Assembly (NCBI RefSeq): GCF_025847275.1
Contig: NZ_JAOZEV010000002.1
Location: 186,001 to 250,000, forward strand
DNA length: 64,000 nt
Direction: 5' to 3'
Source: Flavobacterium frigoritolerans
GTDB taxonomy: Bacteria > Bacteroidota > Bacteroidia > Flavobacteriales > Flavobacteriaceae
Shown here: positions 19,653 through 27,980 of the stretch, in pieces
How positions within the stretch are numbered: the first letter of the stretch is position 1
Layout: every line of letters begins with the position of its first letter
Notes under the pieces: generated by a model
Told to the model about the DNA's origin: nothing
Database searches by the model: none
What the model saw: only the letters and a program-made list of their open reading frames with translations
Made by a program: the position numbers and the translations under genes

Positions 19653-20387
19653 ATGGAAAAAGAACATCAAATATTCGGAATAAGAGCAATCATAGAGGCA
19701 ATTCAATCTGGCAAAGAAGTAGATAAAGTCTTTATACAAAAGGAGATTTCAGGTGAATTAATGAAAGATTTGATGAAAGTGATGAAAAGAGCCAACATCA
19801 ACTTTTCTTATGTTCCAGTTGAAAAACTTAACAGACTTACCCCTAATAATCATCAAGGTGCAGTTGCAACAATATCGCCTATTGGATTTATTGAACTAGA
19901 ACATCTAGTAGACTCAACTGTTGCATCTGGAACAACTCCCCTATTTTTAATATTGGATCAAATATCTGATGCAAGAAACTTTGGTGCAATTATTAGAACA
20001 GCTGAATGTACAGGTGTAAATGGAATTATTGTTCAGAAATCTGGCTCTGCCCCAGTAAACGGAGATACTGTTAAAACATCTGCTGGAGCAGTATTTAATG
20101 TTCCAATCTGCAAAGTAGAACACATAAAAGATGCTATCTTTTACTTACAAGGTTCAGGTATAAAAACTGTCGCTGCAACAGAAAAAACAGATCAAAATAT
20201 TTATGACATTTCTCTAAACGAACCAGTTGCAATCATCATGGGTTCAGAAGATAGAGGTATTAATCCGTCAGTGTTAAAAATTGTAGACGAAAAAGCAAAG
20301 CTTCCAATGTTTGGTACAATTGGCTCATTAAATGTATCTGTAGCTTGTGGTGCTTTTTTATACGAAGCAGTTCGCCAACGAAATTAG
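19653..20387 (+). CDS. rlmB: 23S rRNA (guanosine-2'-O-)-methyltransferase RlmB-type (SpoU family)
   Basis: 244 residues. The N-terminal substrate-binding domain (HQIFGIRAIIEAIQSGKEVD) is followed by the SpoU/TrmH knot with its three motifs: DARNFGAIIRTAECTG, IIMGSEDRGINP and SLNVSVACGAFLYEA. Proteins of this type methylate the 2'-OH of a conserved G (G2251 in Escherichia coli) in the 23S P-loop. A different rRNA or tRNA target in this family cannot be excluded. It converges on the rhomboid gene. Confidence 0.85.
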   Translation: MEKEHQIFGIRAIIEAIQSGKEVDKVFIQKEISGELMKDLMKVMKRANINFSYVPVEKLNRLTPNNHQGAVATISPIGFIELEHLVDSTVASGTTPLFLILDQISDARNFGAIIRTAECTGVNGIIVQKSGSAPVNGDTVKTSAGAVFNVPICKVEHIKDAIFYLQGSGIKTVAATEKTDQNIYDISLNEPVAIIMGSEDRGINPSVLKIVDEKAKLPMFGTIGSLNVSVACGAFLYEAVRQRN

Positions 20388-20407
20388 AATAACAATACTT
20401 AATACAT

Positions 20408-20449
20408 AAAAAATGAATTAAAGCTCCGGTTTTGATTCATTTTTTGTTT
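20408..20449 (+). terminator. Terminator of rlmB, overlapping the end of the rhomboid gene
   Basis: An 11-bp stem (20408-20418 with 20435-20445) with a T-rich tail. The right arm lies inside the last codons of the convergent rhomboid gene, so one sequence serves as coding DNA on one strand and terminator on the other. Confidence 0.6.
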
Positions 20450-21203
20450 TTATAGAACTTTCATTTGCTACAAAATCATAAACGACGTTTGTATTAGAAG
20501 TAAAAAAAGACTCGCTTTCTAGAATAATTTCTTCTGGTTCTGGTAAATTAACAAAATTCCCATTTTTATCAAAACGTTTCATAAAAGCGTCTTCTTCAGG
20601 ATTAAAATCAGGATGTTGCCAATCGTATAAAATTGGCTTCTGATATTCGGGTGTCTTGTATTTGAGTGACATCAAAAAACCCGTTATTAATCCCGCCAAA
20701 TGACCTTCCCAAGAGATTGAAGTATCTACTTCTGGAAAGATATACCAAATCATTCCGCCATAAAGCAAAACAACCGATAAAGACAAAGCTACCAATCGGT
20801 AATATTGAGTTTGAATTCCTTTAAAAAAAATAAAGCTTACCAGAACATAAATCAACCCACTCGCCCCTATATGATAATTAGGCCTTGCAATAATCCAAGT
20901 TATTAATCCTGAAAACAATATTCCATAAATAATTACAGGAACAGTCTGCTTTGGATAGAAGAACTGAAGAGCAGCAAGCAAAACCAATAATGGTATTGAG
21001 TTATTATACAAATGACTTATATCCCCGTGAATAAAAGGGCTAAAGATTATACCTTGTAAACCCGAAAATGTTCTCGGGTAAATACCATTTTCATAAAAAT
21101 CGAAATCATAACGAATCTGTAGCCAATAAACAATCCATAAAAACAATACAGAGAATAATGGCAATACGATAACCGAATTGGTGAATTTAAAATGATTTTC
21201 CAC
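20418..21203 (-). CDS. Rhomboid-family intramembrane serine protease
   Basis: 261 residues with about six membrane segments. The conserved His59/His64/Asn68 pattern lies in FIHGDISHLYNN. The catalytic Ser is in GASG (Ser115) and the catalytic His in WEGHLAG (His168). All key residues are present, so it should be active. A hydrophilic C-terminal tail of about 75 residues follows the core. Rhomboids cut transmembrane helices in the inner membrane; the substrate here is unknown. Confidence 0.92.
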   Translation of the reverse strand: MENHFKFTNSVIVLPLFSVLFLWIVYWLQIRYDFDFYENGIYPRTFSGLQGIIFSPFIHGDISHLYNNSIPLLVLLAALQFFYPKQTVPVIIYGILFSGLITWIIARPNYHIGASGLIYVLVSFIFFKGIQTQYYRLVALSLSVVLLYGGMIWYIFPEVDTSISWEGHLAGLITGFLMSLKYKTPEYQKPILYDWQHPDFNPEEDAFMKRFDKNGNFVNLPEPEEIILESESFFTSNTNVVYDFVANESSIKTKNESKPEL

Positions 21204-21407
21204 TATTGTTTATAATTATGATTGATGACTAAATCAATGTCAAAAATTTGTCCAAAATAAATATAATGCTATTTTGTCAGATATAAACACAACAACAAGG
21301 CCCTATTTTTAACCTATCCCAATAGATCTCAAACTGGCAAACCAAATTGCTCCTAAAAAAAGTTAAATGAGGTAACAAATCAAAATGGAAAATAGTAATT
21401 TTACAAA

Positions 21408-22685
21408 ATGGAAGCACCATTAGCAGAACGCATAAGACCTCAGAAACTAGAAGACTACATTAGCCAGAGTCACTTGGTTGGACCAAATGGTTCATTAACA
21501 CAACAAATCACAAAAGGAATCATTCCATCATTATTACTCTGGGGTCCACCTGGAACAGGAAAGACAACTTTAGCGCAGATCATTGCACAAGAGTCTAAGC
21601 GTCCTTTTTACATTTTGAGTGCTATTAATTCTGGTGTAAAAGACATTCGTGATGTTATAGAAAAAGCGAAGCAAAGTGGCGGTTTATTTACAGCCAAAAA
21701 CCCGATCCTATTTATTGATGAAATTCATCGTTTTAGCAAATCACAACAGGATTCACTTTTGGCTGCTGTCGAAAAAGGATGGATTACTCTCATTGGAGCA
21801 ACAACCGAAAACCCGAGTTTTGAGGTAATCCCAGCATTATTATCTAGGTGTCAAGTTTATATCTTAAATGCTTTTACAAAAAACGATTTAGAATTATTAT
21901 TACATCGTGCCATGAAAACCGATGTTATCCTAGCTTCTAAAAAAATTAATTTAAAAGAGACTGAAGCCCTGTTAAGACTTTCGGGAGGGGATGGAAGAAA
22001 ACTATTAAACATTTTTGAATTAGTCATAAATGCATCTCCTAACGACGAAATAACCATAACCAATGACCGTGTATTTGAATTAGTACAGCAGAATACTGTC
22101 TTGTATGACAAAAGTGGTGAACAACATTATGACATCGTTTCTGCGTTTATAAAATCCATCCGCGGAAGCGACCCTAACGGAGCCGTTTACTGGTTGGCCA
22201 GAATGATTGAAGGAGGTGAAGATGTAAAATTCATTGCTAGAAGAATGCTTATCCTATCAAGTGAAGACATAGGAAATGCAAATCCTACAGCATTTATTAT
22301 GGCTAACAATACTTTCCAAGCAGTTACAACAATTGGTTACCCTGAAAGCAGAATAATATTAAGTCAATGCGCCATTTATCTAGCAACTTCCCCTAAAAGT
22401 AATGCTTCTTATATGGCTATAGGCAGTGCACAACAATTAGTAAAACAAACAGGAGATTTGCCTGTTCCGATACATTTACGCAATGCTCCAACAAAATTAA
22501 TGAAAGAATTGGGCTATGGTGATGACTACAAATATTCGCACGACTATGCAAATAACTTTGCCGAACAGGAGTTTTTGCCCGATGCACTATCTGAAACTGT
22601 ATTATATAATCCCGGCAACAACTCTAGAGAGAATAGCAACCGGGAATTTTTGAGAAATCGTTGGAAAGATAAATACGGATATTAA
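21408..22685 (+). CDS. rarA: Replication-associated recombination protein A (MgsA/RarA/WRNIP1 AAA+ ATPase)
   Basis: 425 residues. Walker [10 protein letters not shown] (46-54), Walker [11 protein letters not shown] (100-109) and sensor-1 region [11 protein letters not shown]. The C-terminal tetramerisation half carries [20 protein letters not shown], typical of RarA. It acts at stalled forks and interacts with SSB. A near-consensus -7 box (TAATTTTA, 21396-21403) ends 4 bases before the ATG. It ends 16 bases from the convergent gene at 22702. Confidence 0.93.
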   Translation: MEAPLAERIRPQKLEDYISQSHLVGPNGSLTQQITKGIIPSLLLWGPPGTGKTTLAQIIAQESKRPFYILSAINSGVKDIRDVIEKAKQSGGLFTAKNPILFIDEIHRFSKSQQDSLLAAVEKGWITLIGATTENPSFEVIPALLSRCQVYILNAFTKNDLELLLHRAMKTDVILASKKINLKETEALLRLSGGDGRKLLNIFELVINASPNDEITITNDRVFELVQQNTVLYDKSGEQHYDIVSAFIKSIRGSDPNGAVYWLARMIEGGEDVKFIARRMLILSSEDIGNANPTAFIMANNTFQAVTTIGYPESRIILSQCAIYLATSPKSNASYMAIGSAQQLVKQTGDLPVPIHLRNAPTKLMKELGYGDDYKYSHDYANNFAEQEFLPDALSETVLYNPGNNSRENSNREFLRNRWKDKYGY

Positions 22686-22701
22686 ATTCGTATAAATGAA
22701 C

Positions 22702-23442
22702 TTAAAACTTAACGACTACTTTTTCTGAAACTAATTTATCATTTTGATAATATTCAAAGTACCACTCGTTATCTTTTGCATTTAGAGACCCCTGAATATC
22801 ACCTTTTATTGCTATAAATGAATCAGGACGTGAAGTTTTCATCAATTTCATAACTACTTTTGGAGTTTTATCAATTAACTGATAGCCTGTTTCAGTAGGT
22901 TGTGCATACAACAAATTAGGGTCGTTATTATTTACAACTGTATTCACAACTGCATTAGAAGTTACAGCAACAGGAGCTACTGAAACTGAAGATTGATTAT
23001 TTTTAGTTACTGATGCTTTTGTTCCATTATATTTATAATTCAAAGCGTTAACTGATACAAAGGCCTGATTTAAAGCTTCGGAATATGCTAAATCATATTC
23101 TTTTGTTTTACTTTTTCCTATTGCAGATGTAAAAACTATTTTCCCATAACAATCTTTGAATGTTATATACAGCTTTGTCACCAAAAATGCATTGTCTTTT
23201 ACTACATCTACATACAATAAATCGCATCTATTATAATCATCCGTAACTGTTTCATTGACATAAAAAGCTTCAAAACCAGCTTTATTTAAATTAAACTTCG
23301 TAAGTGTAGCTAATCTGTATTGATTTTCTGTTTTCATGAAATCATATTTCAATGGAACAACAACTGCTTTGTAGTCGTTAACAGATTGAGAAAAACCATA
23401 GCTTGAGATAAATATAAGCAATAATAAGATTCTTGTTTTCAT
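22702..23442 (-). CDS. Uncharacterised secreted protein
   Basis: 246 residues. A signal peptide ends near YGFSQ (residue 19). I do not recognise a family. The first 130 residues look like a mixed alpha/beta domain (LYVDVVKDNAFLVTKLYITF, KDCYGKIVFTSAIGKSKTKE), a Ser/Val/Asn-rich linker follows, and the last 60 residues form a second small domain with PKVVMKLMKTSRPDSFIAIK. It is the last gene of a radC, YjjG-type, secreted-protein series (3-base gap). This looks like a conserved hypothetical protein of Flavobacteriaceae. Confidence 0.7.
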   Translation of the reverse strand: MKTRILLLLIFISSYGFSQSVNDYKAVVVPLKYDFMKTENQYRLATLTKFNLNKAGFEAFYVNETVTDDYNRCDLLYVDVVKDNAFLVTKLYITFKDCYGKIVFTSAIGKSKTKEYDLAYSEALNQAFVSVNALNYKYNGTKASVTKNNQSSVSVAPVAVTSNAVVNTVVNNNDPNLLYAQPTETGYQLIDKTPKVVMKLMKTSRPDSFIAIKGDIQGSLNAKDNEWYFEYYQNDKLVSEKVVVKF

Positions 23443-23445
23443 AGT

Positions 23446-24132
23446 TTATAAGTATTTTTTTAGTTCTAGTAAATGATTAATTTGTTTTATATTTTGTTGC
23501 GCTTCAATTTTTTTCTCATTAAAGAAAATTGCATCAAGTCCAGCACTCAGAGCTCCCTGAACATCGGCATCAAGACAATCTCCAATCATTATGCTATTCT
23601 CTTTTTTAGAATTAGCAGAATTTAAGGCATATTCAAAAATAATAGGATTAGGTTTCTTTACCCCTGCCATTTCTGAATTTGTAACTGTTTGAAAATAGTC
23701 TCCAATATTTGAGTTGATTATTTTTCTATGTTGAACATCTGCAAATCCATTAGTAATGATATGCAATCTGTATTTATTTTTTAGATATTCTAAAATCTCA
23801 ATTGCCCCATCAAAAAGATAATTATTATCTGGTAGTACCCTAATATACTCATCCGCCATTTCATTAACTGACTCATCTGAAACTGCATAATTCAAAGCAT
23901 CAAAAGTATGTTTCAATCTATTATAACGCAACTCAACGTGCGAAATTTTATCGTTTTGATACAATTTCCAGCAAGCCTGATTTATAGGGATATACTTTTC
24001 TATGAAAGTGTTAATCTCAATTGTTGGGTGACGCTGATTTAAGATAGCTTCAAATGCTAATTCTGAATTTTTATCAAAATCCCAAAGCGTATGATCTAAA
24101 TCAAAAAAAATGTCGGTAATAGTAGTATTCAT
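23446..24132 (-). CDS. YjjG-family HAD nucleotidase
   Basis: 228 residues. HAD motif I is DLDHT (DxDxT, residues 11-15), motif II is the THR/SER in IITNGF, motif III is the Lys in AGVKKPNP and motif IV is IGDCLDAD. The helical cap after FDLDHTLWDFD is typical of YjjG, which dephosphorylates non-canonical pyrimidine nucleotides. Its start overlaps the radC stop by 4 bases, so the two genes are likely translationally coupled. Confidence 0.85.
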   Translation of the reverse strand: MNTTITDIFFDLDHTLWDFDKNSELAFEAILNQRHPTIEINTFIEKYIPINQACWKLYQNDKISHVELRYNRLKHTFDALNYAVSDESVNEMADEYIRVLPDNNYLFDGAIEILEYLKNKYRLHIITNGFADVQHRKIINSNIGDYFQTVTNSEMAGVKKPNPIIFEYALNSANSKKENSIMIGDCLDADVQGALSAGLDAIFFNEKKIEAQQNIKQINHLLELKKYL

Positions 24133-24827
24133 AAGTTAAAAATTCCTTCATCTACAAAACTATAATATTTTGAATCAGTTATAATCAAATGATCTAAAAC
24201 TTTAACATCTAAACTTTCTCCTGCCATCTTTATTTTCTTTGTAATTTCTTTATCTGCACCACTTGGCTGCAAATTGCCCGAAGGATGATTATGGCATAAT
24301 ATCAAGCTCGTAGCTCTAGTTTCAAGTGCTAATTTAAAAACAAGGCGCACATCAACAACTGTTCCTGTAATACCTCCTTTACTCAATTGCGATTTAGAAA
24401 TTATTTTATTAGAATTATTTAGAAAAAGTACCCAAAACTCTTCATGTGATAACTCTCCAATAATAGGCTGCATCATCTCAAAAACTATTTTACTGGAGGT
24501 AATTTCGTCTAATTTAGAAGCAGCCTCTAATCTTCGGCGACGGCCTAATTCTAAAGCAGCTATAATTGTAATAGCCTTCACCTCTCCTATTCCTTTAAAT
24601 TTAGTTAATTGCAAAATTGACATTTTACCTAATGCATTCAGATTATTATCTACACTTAATAAAATTCTTTTACCCAAATCAACTGCCGATTCGCTCTTAC
24701 TACCAGAACCAATCAAAATAGCAATTAATTCAGCATCACTCAAAGTATCTTTACCTTTAAGTCTCAATTTTTCACGAGGCTGATCATCCTCAGACCAATC
24801 TGTAATAGGAAAATGTGTTGATTCCAT
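24129..24827 (-). CDS. radC: RadC/JAB-domain protein
   Basis: 232 residues. An N-terminal helix-hairpin-helix-like part (LTKFKGIGEVKAITIIAALE) is followed by a JAB/MPN-like metal site: HNHPSG (His179, His181) with Asp192. The family is called RadC, but its role in repair is doubtful; the fold suggests a metalloprotease or nuclease. It heads a small operon with the YjjG-type gene. Confidence 0.9.
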   Translation of the reverse strand: MESTHFPITDWSEDDQPREKLRLKGKDTLSDAELIAILIGSGSKSESAVDLGKRILLSVDNNLNALGKMSILQLTKFKGIGEVKAITIIAALELGRRRRLEAASKLDEITSSKIVFEMMQPIIGELSHEEFWVLFLNNSNKIISKSQLSKGGITGTVVDVRLVFKLALETRATSLILCHNHPSGNLQPSGADKEITKKIKMAGESLDVKVLDHLIITDSKYYSFVDEGIFNL

Positions 24828-25008
24828 AAATACCTTTCCGTTTTTTTATTTAAAACATAAAATCAATATTCTCACTAGTTATTTTCATAGCTTGAATTAT
24901 AACTTTTACTTAAAATATCTCAACTGGCTAAACTACATAAAAAAGAAGAAAATTCAGTCAAATAATTTTAAATCCTATTGTAAAGATGCCTAAATTTATA
25001 AAAAAAAC

Positions 25009-25632
25009 ATGAAATATATTTCAATACTACTAATCACAATCTTGCTTTATTCTTGTAAACAGGAAGATAAAACCAAGATTACGTCTTATAATTCTCAAAC
25101 ATCTAAAACATTTGAAGAGAAACTGTCAGATGCAGCGATATCTATTATTGATCCAACAATAGATTATGATCCCGCTTACTTATCAATTAGATACCCAAAT
25201 GGAGACGTCCCTAAAAATAAGGGAGTCTGCACAGATGTTATTATTAGATCTTATAGAATATTAGATATTGATTTACAAAAAGAGGTACATGAAGATATGG
25301 TTGCTAATTTTTCTAAATATCCAAATTTAGAAAAATGGGGAATGACAAAAACTGACACTAATATAGATCATAGAAGAGTTCCTAATTTGGAAATTTTCTT
25401 TGAAAGAAAAGGACAAAAATTAGCCGTAAATCAAAATCCATCAACATATAAAACTGGTGAAATAGTAACTTGGATAATTAACGAAAAACTTCCTCATATT
25501 GGAATTATTACCAATAAAAAATCACGAGATGGGAAACGGAATCTAATCGTTCATAATGTTGGTGGAGGACAAGTTATGGAAGACTGTCTATTTGACTATA
25601 AAATTGTAGGACATTATAAATTCGGGAAATAA
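25009..25632 (+). CDS. DUF1287 lipoprotein
   Basis: 207 residues. A lipobox (LYSC) puts the lipidated Cys at about residue 16. The domain shows the DUF1287 hallmarks: a YPNGDVP segment, GVCTDVIIRSYR, a conserved NIDHRRVPNLEIFF and LPHIGIITN near the end. The Cys in VCTD and the His in LPHIG have the spacing expected of an NlpC/P60-like cysteine hydrolase, so cell-wall hydrolysis is possible but is inference. Single gene, convergent with the ligase gene. Confidence 0.8.
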   Translation: MKYISILLITILLYSCKQEDKTKITSYNSQTSKTFEEKLSDAAISIIDPTIDYDPAYLSIRYPNGDVPKNKGVCTDVIIRSYRILDIDLQKEVHEDMVANFSKYPNLEKWGMTKTDTNIDHRRVPNLEIFFERKGQKLAVNQNPSTYKTGEIVTWIINEKLPHIGIITNKKSRDGKRNLIVHNVGGGQVMEDCLFDYKIVGHYKFGK

Positions 25633-25640
25633 ACTTTAAA

Positions 25641-25676
25641 AAAAGTGCCAATCACAAAAATGTAATTGGCACATAA
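25641..25676 (-). terminator. Terminator of the Mpl-type ligase gene
   Basis: An 8-bp perfect stem GTGCCAAT/ATTGGCAC (25645-25652, 25665-25672) extended by ACA/TGT after a mismatch. On the minus strand it is followed by a run of eight T. It may also stop transcription from the DUF1287 gene. Confidence 0.75.
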
Positions 25677-25689
25677 TCTAATTTCTTAA

Positions 25690-27045
25690 TTAAGAAATTA
25701 ATTCCTTCACTTCATCAAAGTTCAAGCCACCATAATTCCCTGAACTCATTAATAGCAATGCCGAATTTTCTAAATTCAAATTGAATAGATACTCTTTAAA
25801 ATCTTTCGGATTCGTATAAATAATCAAATCTTTACGATTAAAAGCTATCGCAATTTGCTCATAGGTAACCTCTTCTAGTTGCTTAATTTTTACAGCATCT
25901 GGAGAATAAAAAACAACAGCGACATCTGCATATTCTAATGCTCCTTCATATTCTTTAAGAAACGCCGCATTCAAGCTACTATAAGTATGTAATTCCAAAC
26001 AAGCAACTAAAGTGCGATTTGGATATTGTTCTTTTACAGCTTTAGTCGTTGCTGCTACCTTACTTGGCGAATGTGCGAAATCCTTATATGCTACTTTTCC
26101 TTTACCTTCTCCAATTTTCTCAAGTCGTTTAGAAGCTCCTTTAAAGCTAGCTATAGCTTCATAAAAATCGGCTTCATCTACACCCATATTCTGGCAAATC
26201 CATTTTGCTCCAGCAAGATTGTTCAAGTTATGCGCTCCAAAAACCTCAATTGGCATATTCCCTTCTGGAGTTTCAAGAAGCGTTACCCCATCACTTACTG
26301 TATAATTTGGTGTATGATACGCCAATTTCCTAATTGGGTTCGTAGCTGCTTCTGCCACACGTTTTACCTCAGGGTCATTTTCATTGTAAACCAATATCCC
26401 CCCATTTGTAATCTTTTCAATAAAAATCTCAAACTGTTCTACATAATTCTCATAAGTAGGAAAAACATTAATGTGATCCCAAGCAATTCCCGAAATTAAA
26501 GCAATATTAGGCTGATACAAATGAAACTTAGGTCTTCTATCTATCGGTGAAGATAAATACTCATCTCCTTCCAAAACCATAAAATCATTCTCTTCGGTTA
26601 GATGTACCATAGTTTCAAACCCTTCTAATTGTGCTCCAACCATATAATCTACTTCGATATTATGATAATGCATTACATGCAAAATCATCGAAGTAATTGT
26701 TGTTTTACCATGAGAACCACCAATAACAACTCTAGTTTTATTTTTTGATTGTTCATATAAAAACTCTGGATAAGAATATATTTTCAATCCTAATTCCTGC
26801 GCCTTTAATAATTCAGGATTATCTGCCTTAGCATGCATTCCTAAAATTACTGCCTCGATATCTGAAGTTATTTTTTCAGGAAACCATCCCATTTCCAGAG
26901 GTAAAATCCCTTTTTTTTCTAATCTTGATTTCGAAGGTTCAAAAATGGCATCATCGCTTCCTGTAACTTGATATCCTTTATTATGTAATGCTAGTGCCAA
27001 ATTGTGCATGGCGCTTCCGCCAATTGCTATAAAATGTGTTTTCAT
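25690..27045 (-). CDS. mpl: Mpl-type UDP-N-acetylmuramate:tripeptide ligase (Mur ligase family)
   Basis: 451 residues from the ATG at 27045 (MKTHFIAIGGSAMHNLALAL). A longer start at 27111 would overlap the preceding gene and adds no family sequence. It has the Mur-ligase ATP loop GGSHGKTT, the central LEGDEYLSSP and the C-terminal DFAHSPSK, LELHTYSS motifs. The early GGSAM and the DEYLSS form resemble Mpl more than MurC. Mpl reattaches recycled murein tripeptide to UDP-MurNAc. MurC itself would be in the dcw cluster elsewhere. Confidence 0.82.
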   Translation of the reverse strand: MKTHFIAIGGSAMHNLALALHNKGYQVTGSDDAIFEPSKSRLEKKGILPLEMGWFPEKITSDIEAVILGMHAKADNPELLKAQELGLKIYSYPEFLYEQSKNKTRVVIGGSHGKTTITSMILHVMHYHNIEVDYMVGAQLEGFETMVHLTEENDFMVLEGDEYLSSPIDRRPKFHLYQPNIALISGIAWDHINVFPTYENYVEQFEIFIEKITNGGILVYNENDPEVKRVAEAATNPIRKLAYHTPNYTVSDGVTLLETPEGNMPIEVFGAHNLNNLAGAKWICQNMGVDEADFYEAIASFKGASKRLEKIGEGKGKVAYKDFAHSPSKVAATTKAVKEQYPNRTLVACLELHTYSSLNAAFLKEYEGALEYADVAVVFYSPDAVKIKQLEEVTYEQIAIAFNRKDLIIYTNPKDFKEYLFNLNLENSALLLMSSGNYGGLNFDEVKELIS

Positions 27046-27085
27046 TTTAGTTTGCTCGGTTATTCGTTTATTAATCTTGATTAAA

Positions 27086-27799
27086 TCAATTTTGTTTATT
27101 TTTATACTCATCCAAAACTGCTTTTGCCTTCACAGGTTGATTCATTTTCTTCTGGTATAAGTTAGCAAGCATTTGATAACTTACTTTAGATTTGCTTACT
27201 ATAATTGCATGTTTATATTGTCGCTCTGCATCTGAATACCTTTTAAAATACTCATCAATATGCCCTCTAGACAAATATCCGTCTATTGGTGATAAATCCA
27301 ATAATTCATCCGAATATTTAATTGCTTTAGCTTGACTACCACCTACAATTCCTGGTAATTTTAAATTTAATTCTATAAGAGCCCATCGCGCTTCTATATG
27401 TTTTGGATTAAGTACAATTGCCTGCTCAAATGCCCCTCTCACTTCATCAATCATTCCAAGAGCCTTAAACTTATTTACTTCAAGAGCTTTCATACCCAAA
27501 GCTCCTCCATATTTATAAAAATAATTAGCCCCTGATGGTTTTACCATTTTTAATTTTTTATAATAACCTACAGCATCATCCCATCTTTTATTACGACTAG
27601 CAATATCACCCAAATATTCTAAAGATTTAAAATCAGAAGGATTTTCTTTTAAAGCAGATTTAAAAAGAACTTCTGCCTTATCAAAATTTTCAGCTTCAAA
27701 TAATTTTTGAGCTTCAAATAATTTTTGAGCTTTCTCAAAAATTGTCTGCGACCAAAATAAGGTCGGAAATAAAAGAAAGATTATTATTATTTGTTTCAT
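27086..27799 (-). CDS. TPR-repeat protein, secreted
   Basis: 237 residues. A signal peptide ends near LFWSQ. Several tetratricopeptide repeats follow (AEVLFKSALKENPSDFKSLE, AVGYYKKLKMVKPSGANYFY, AFEQAIVLNPKHIEARWALI, AERQYKHAIIVSKSKVSYQM). The first helix contains a perfect 18-bp tandem duplication giving KLFEAQ-KLFEAE. It lies 40 bases before the ligase gene and probably forms an operon with it. The binding partner is unknown. Confidence 0.75.
   Translation of the reverse strand: MKQIIIIFLLFPTLFWSQTIFEKAQKLFEAQKLFEAENFDKAEVLFKSALKENPSDFKSLEYLGDIASRNKRWDDAVGYYKKLKMVKPSGANYFYKYGGALGMKALEVNKFKALGMIDEVRGAFEQAIVLNPKHIEARWALIELNLKLPGIVGGSQAKAIKYSDELLDLSPIDGYLSRGHIDEYFKRYSDAERQYKHAIIVSKSKVSYQMLANLYQKKMNQPVKAKAVLDEYKNKQN
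27693..27728. repeat. 18-bp tandem duplication inside the TPR gene
   Basis: The unit GCTTCAAATAATTTTTGA occurs twice in direct succession (27693-27710, 27711-27728). It adds six residues in frame to the first helix of the TPR protein. Confidence 0.9.
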
Positions 27800-27803
27800 A
27801 CTC

Positions 27804-27811
27804 CAAAAATA
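27804..27811 (-). promoter_or_regulatory. -7 box of the TPR gene, leaderless configuration
   Basis: TATTTTTG on the minus strand fits TAnnTTTG and ends 4 bases before the ATG at 27799. No clear TTG is seen at -33. Confidence 0.5.
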
Positions 27812-27927
27812 GTGGAAATATAAAACGTATCATTTCTTTTTAAGTATAAATTAGTAATTTGCAAAGAAAATATCTCTGGCTACTTTAACTATTCTATCTT
27901 TTAAAATTTAATAATAAATAAAACAAG

Positions 27928-27960
27928 AAACCCGACAAGTTTTAAAAACTTGTCGGGTTT
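27928..27960 (-). terminator. Terminator of the S46 peptidase gene
   Basis: A perfect 15-bp stem (27928-27942 with 27946-27960) with a 3-base loop, followed on the minus strand by a T-rich stretch. It is 20 bases after the peptidase stop. Confidence 0.85.
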
Positions 27961-27980
27961 AATTTTATTATAAAATCGAA

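Noticed and set aside
27046..27111. Longer start for the Mpl-type ligase
   Set aside because: It would overlap the TPR gene by 26 bases and lacks family similarity; the ATG at 27045 begins the typical KTHFIAIGG segment.
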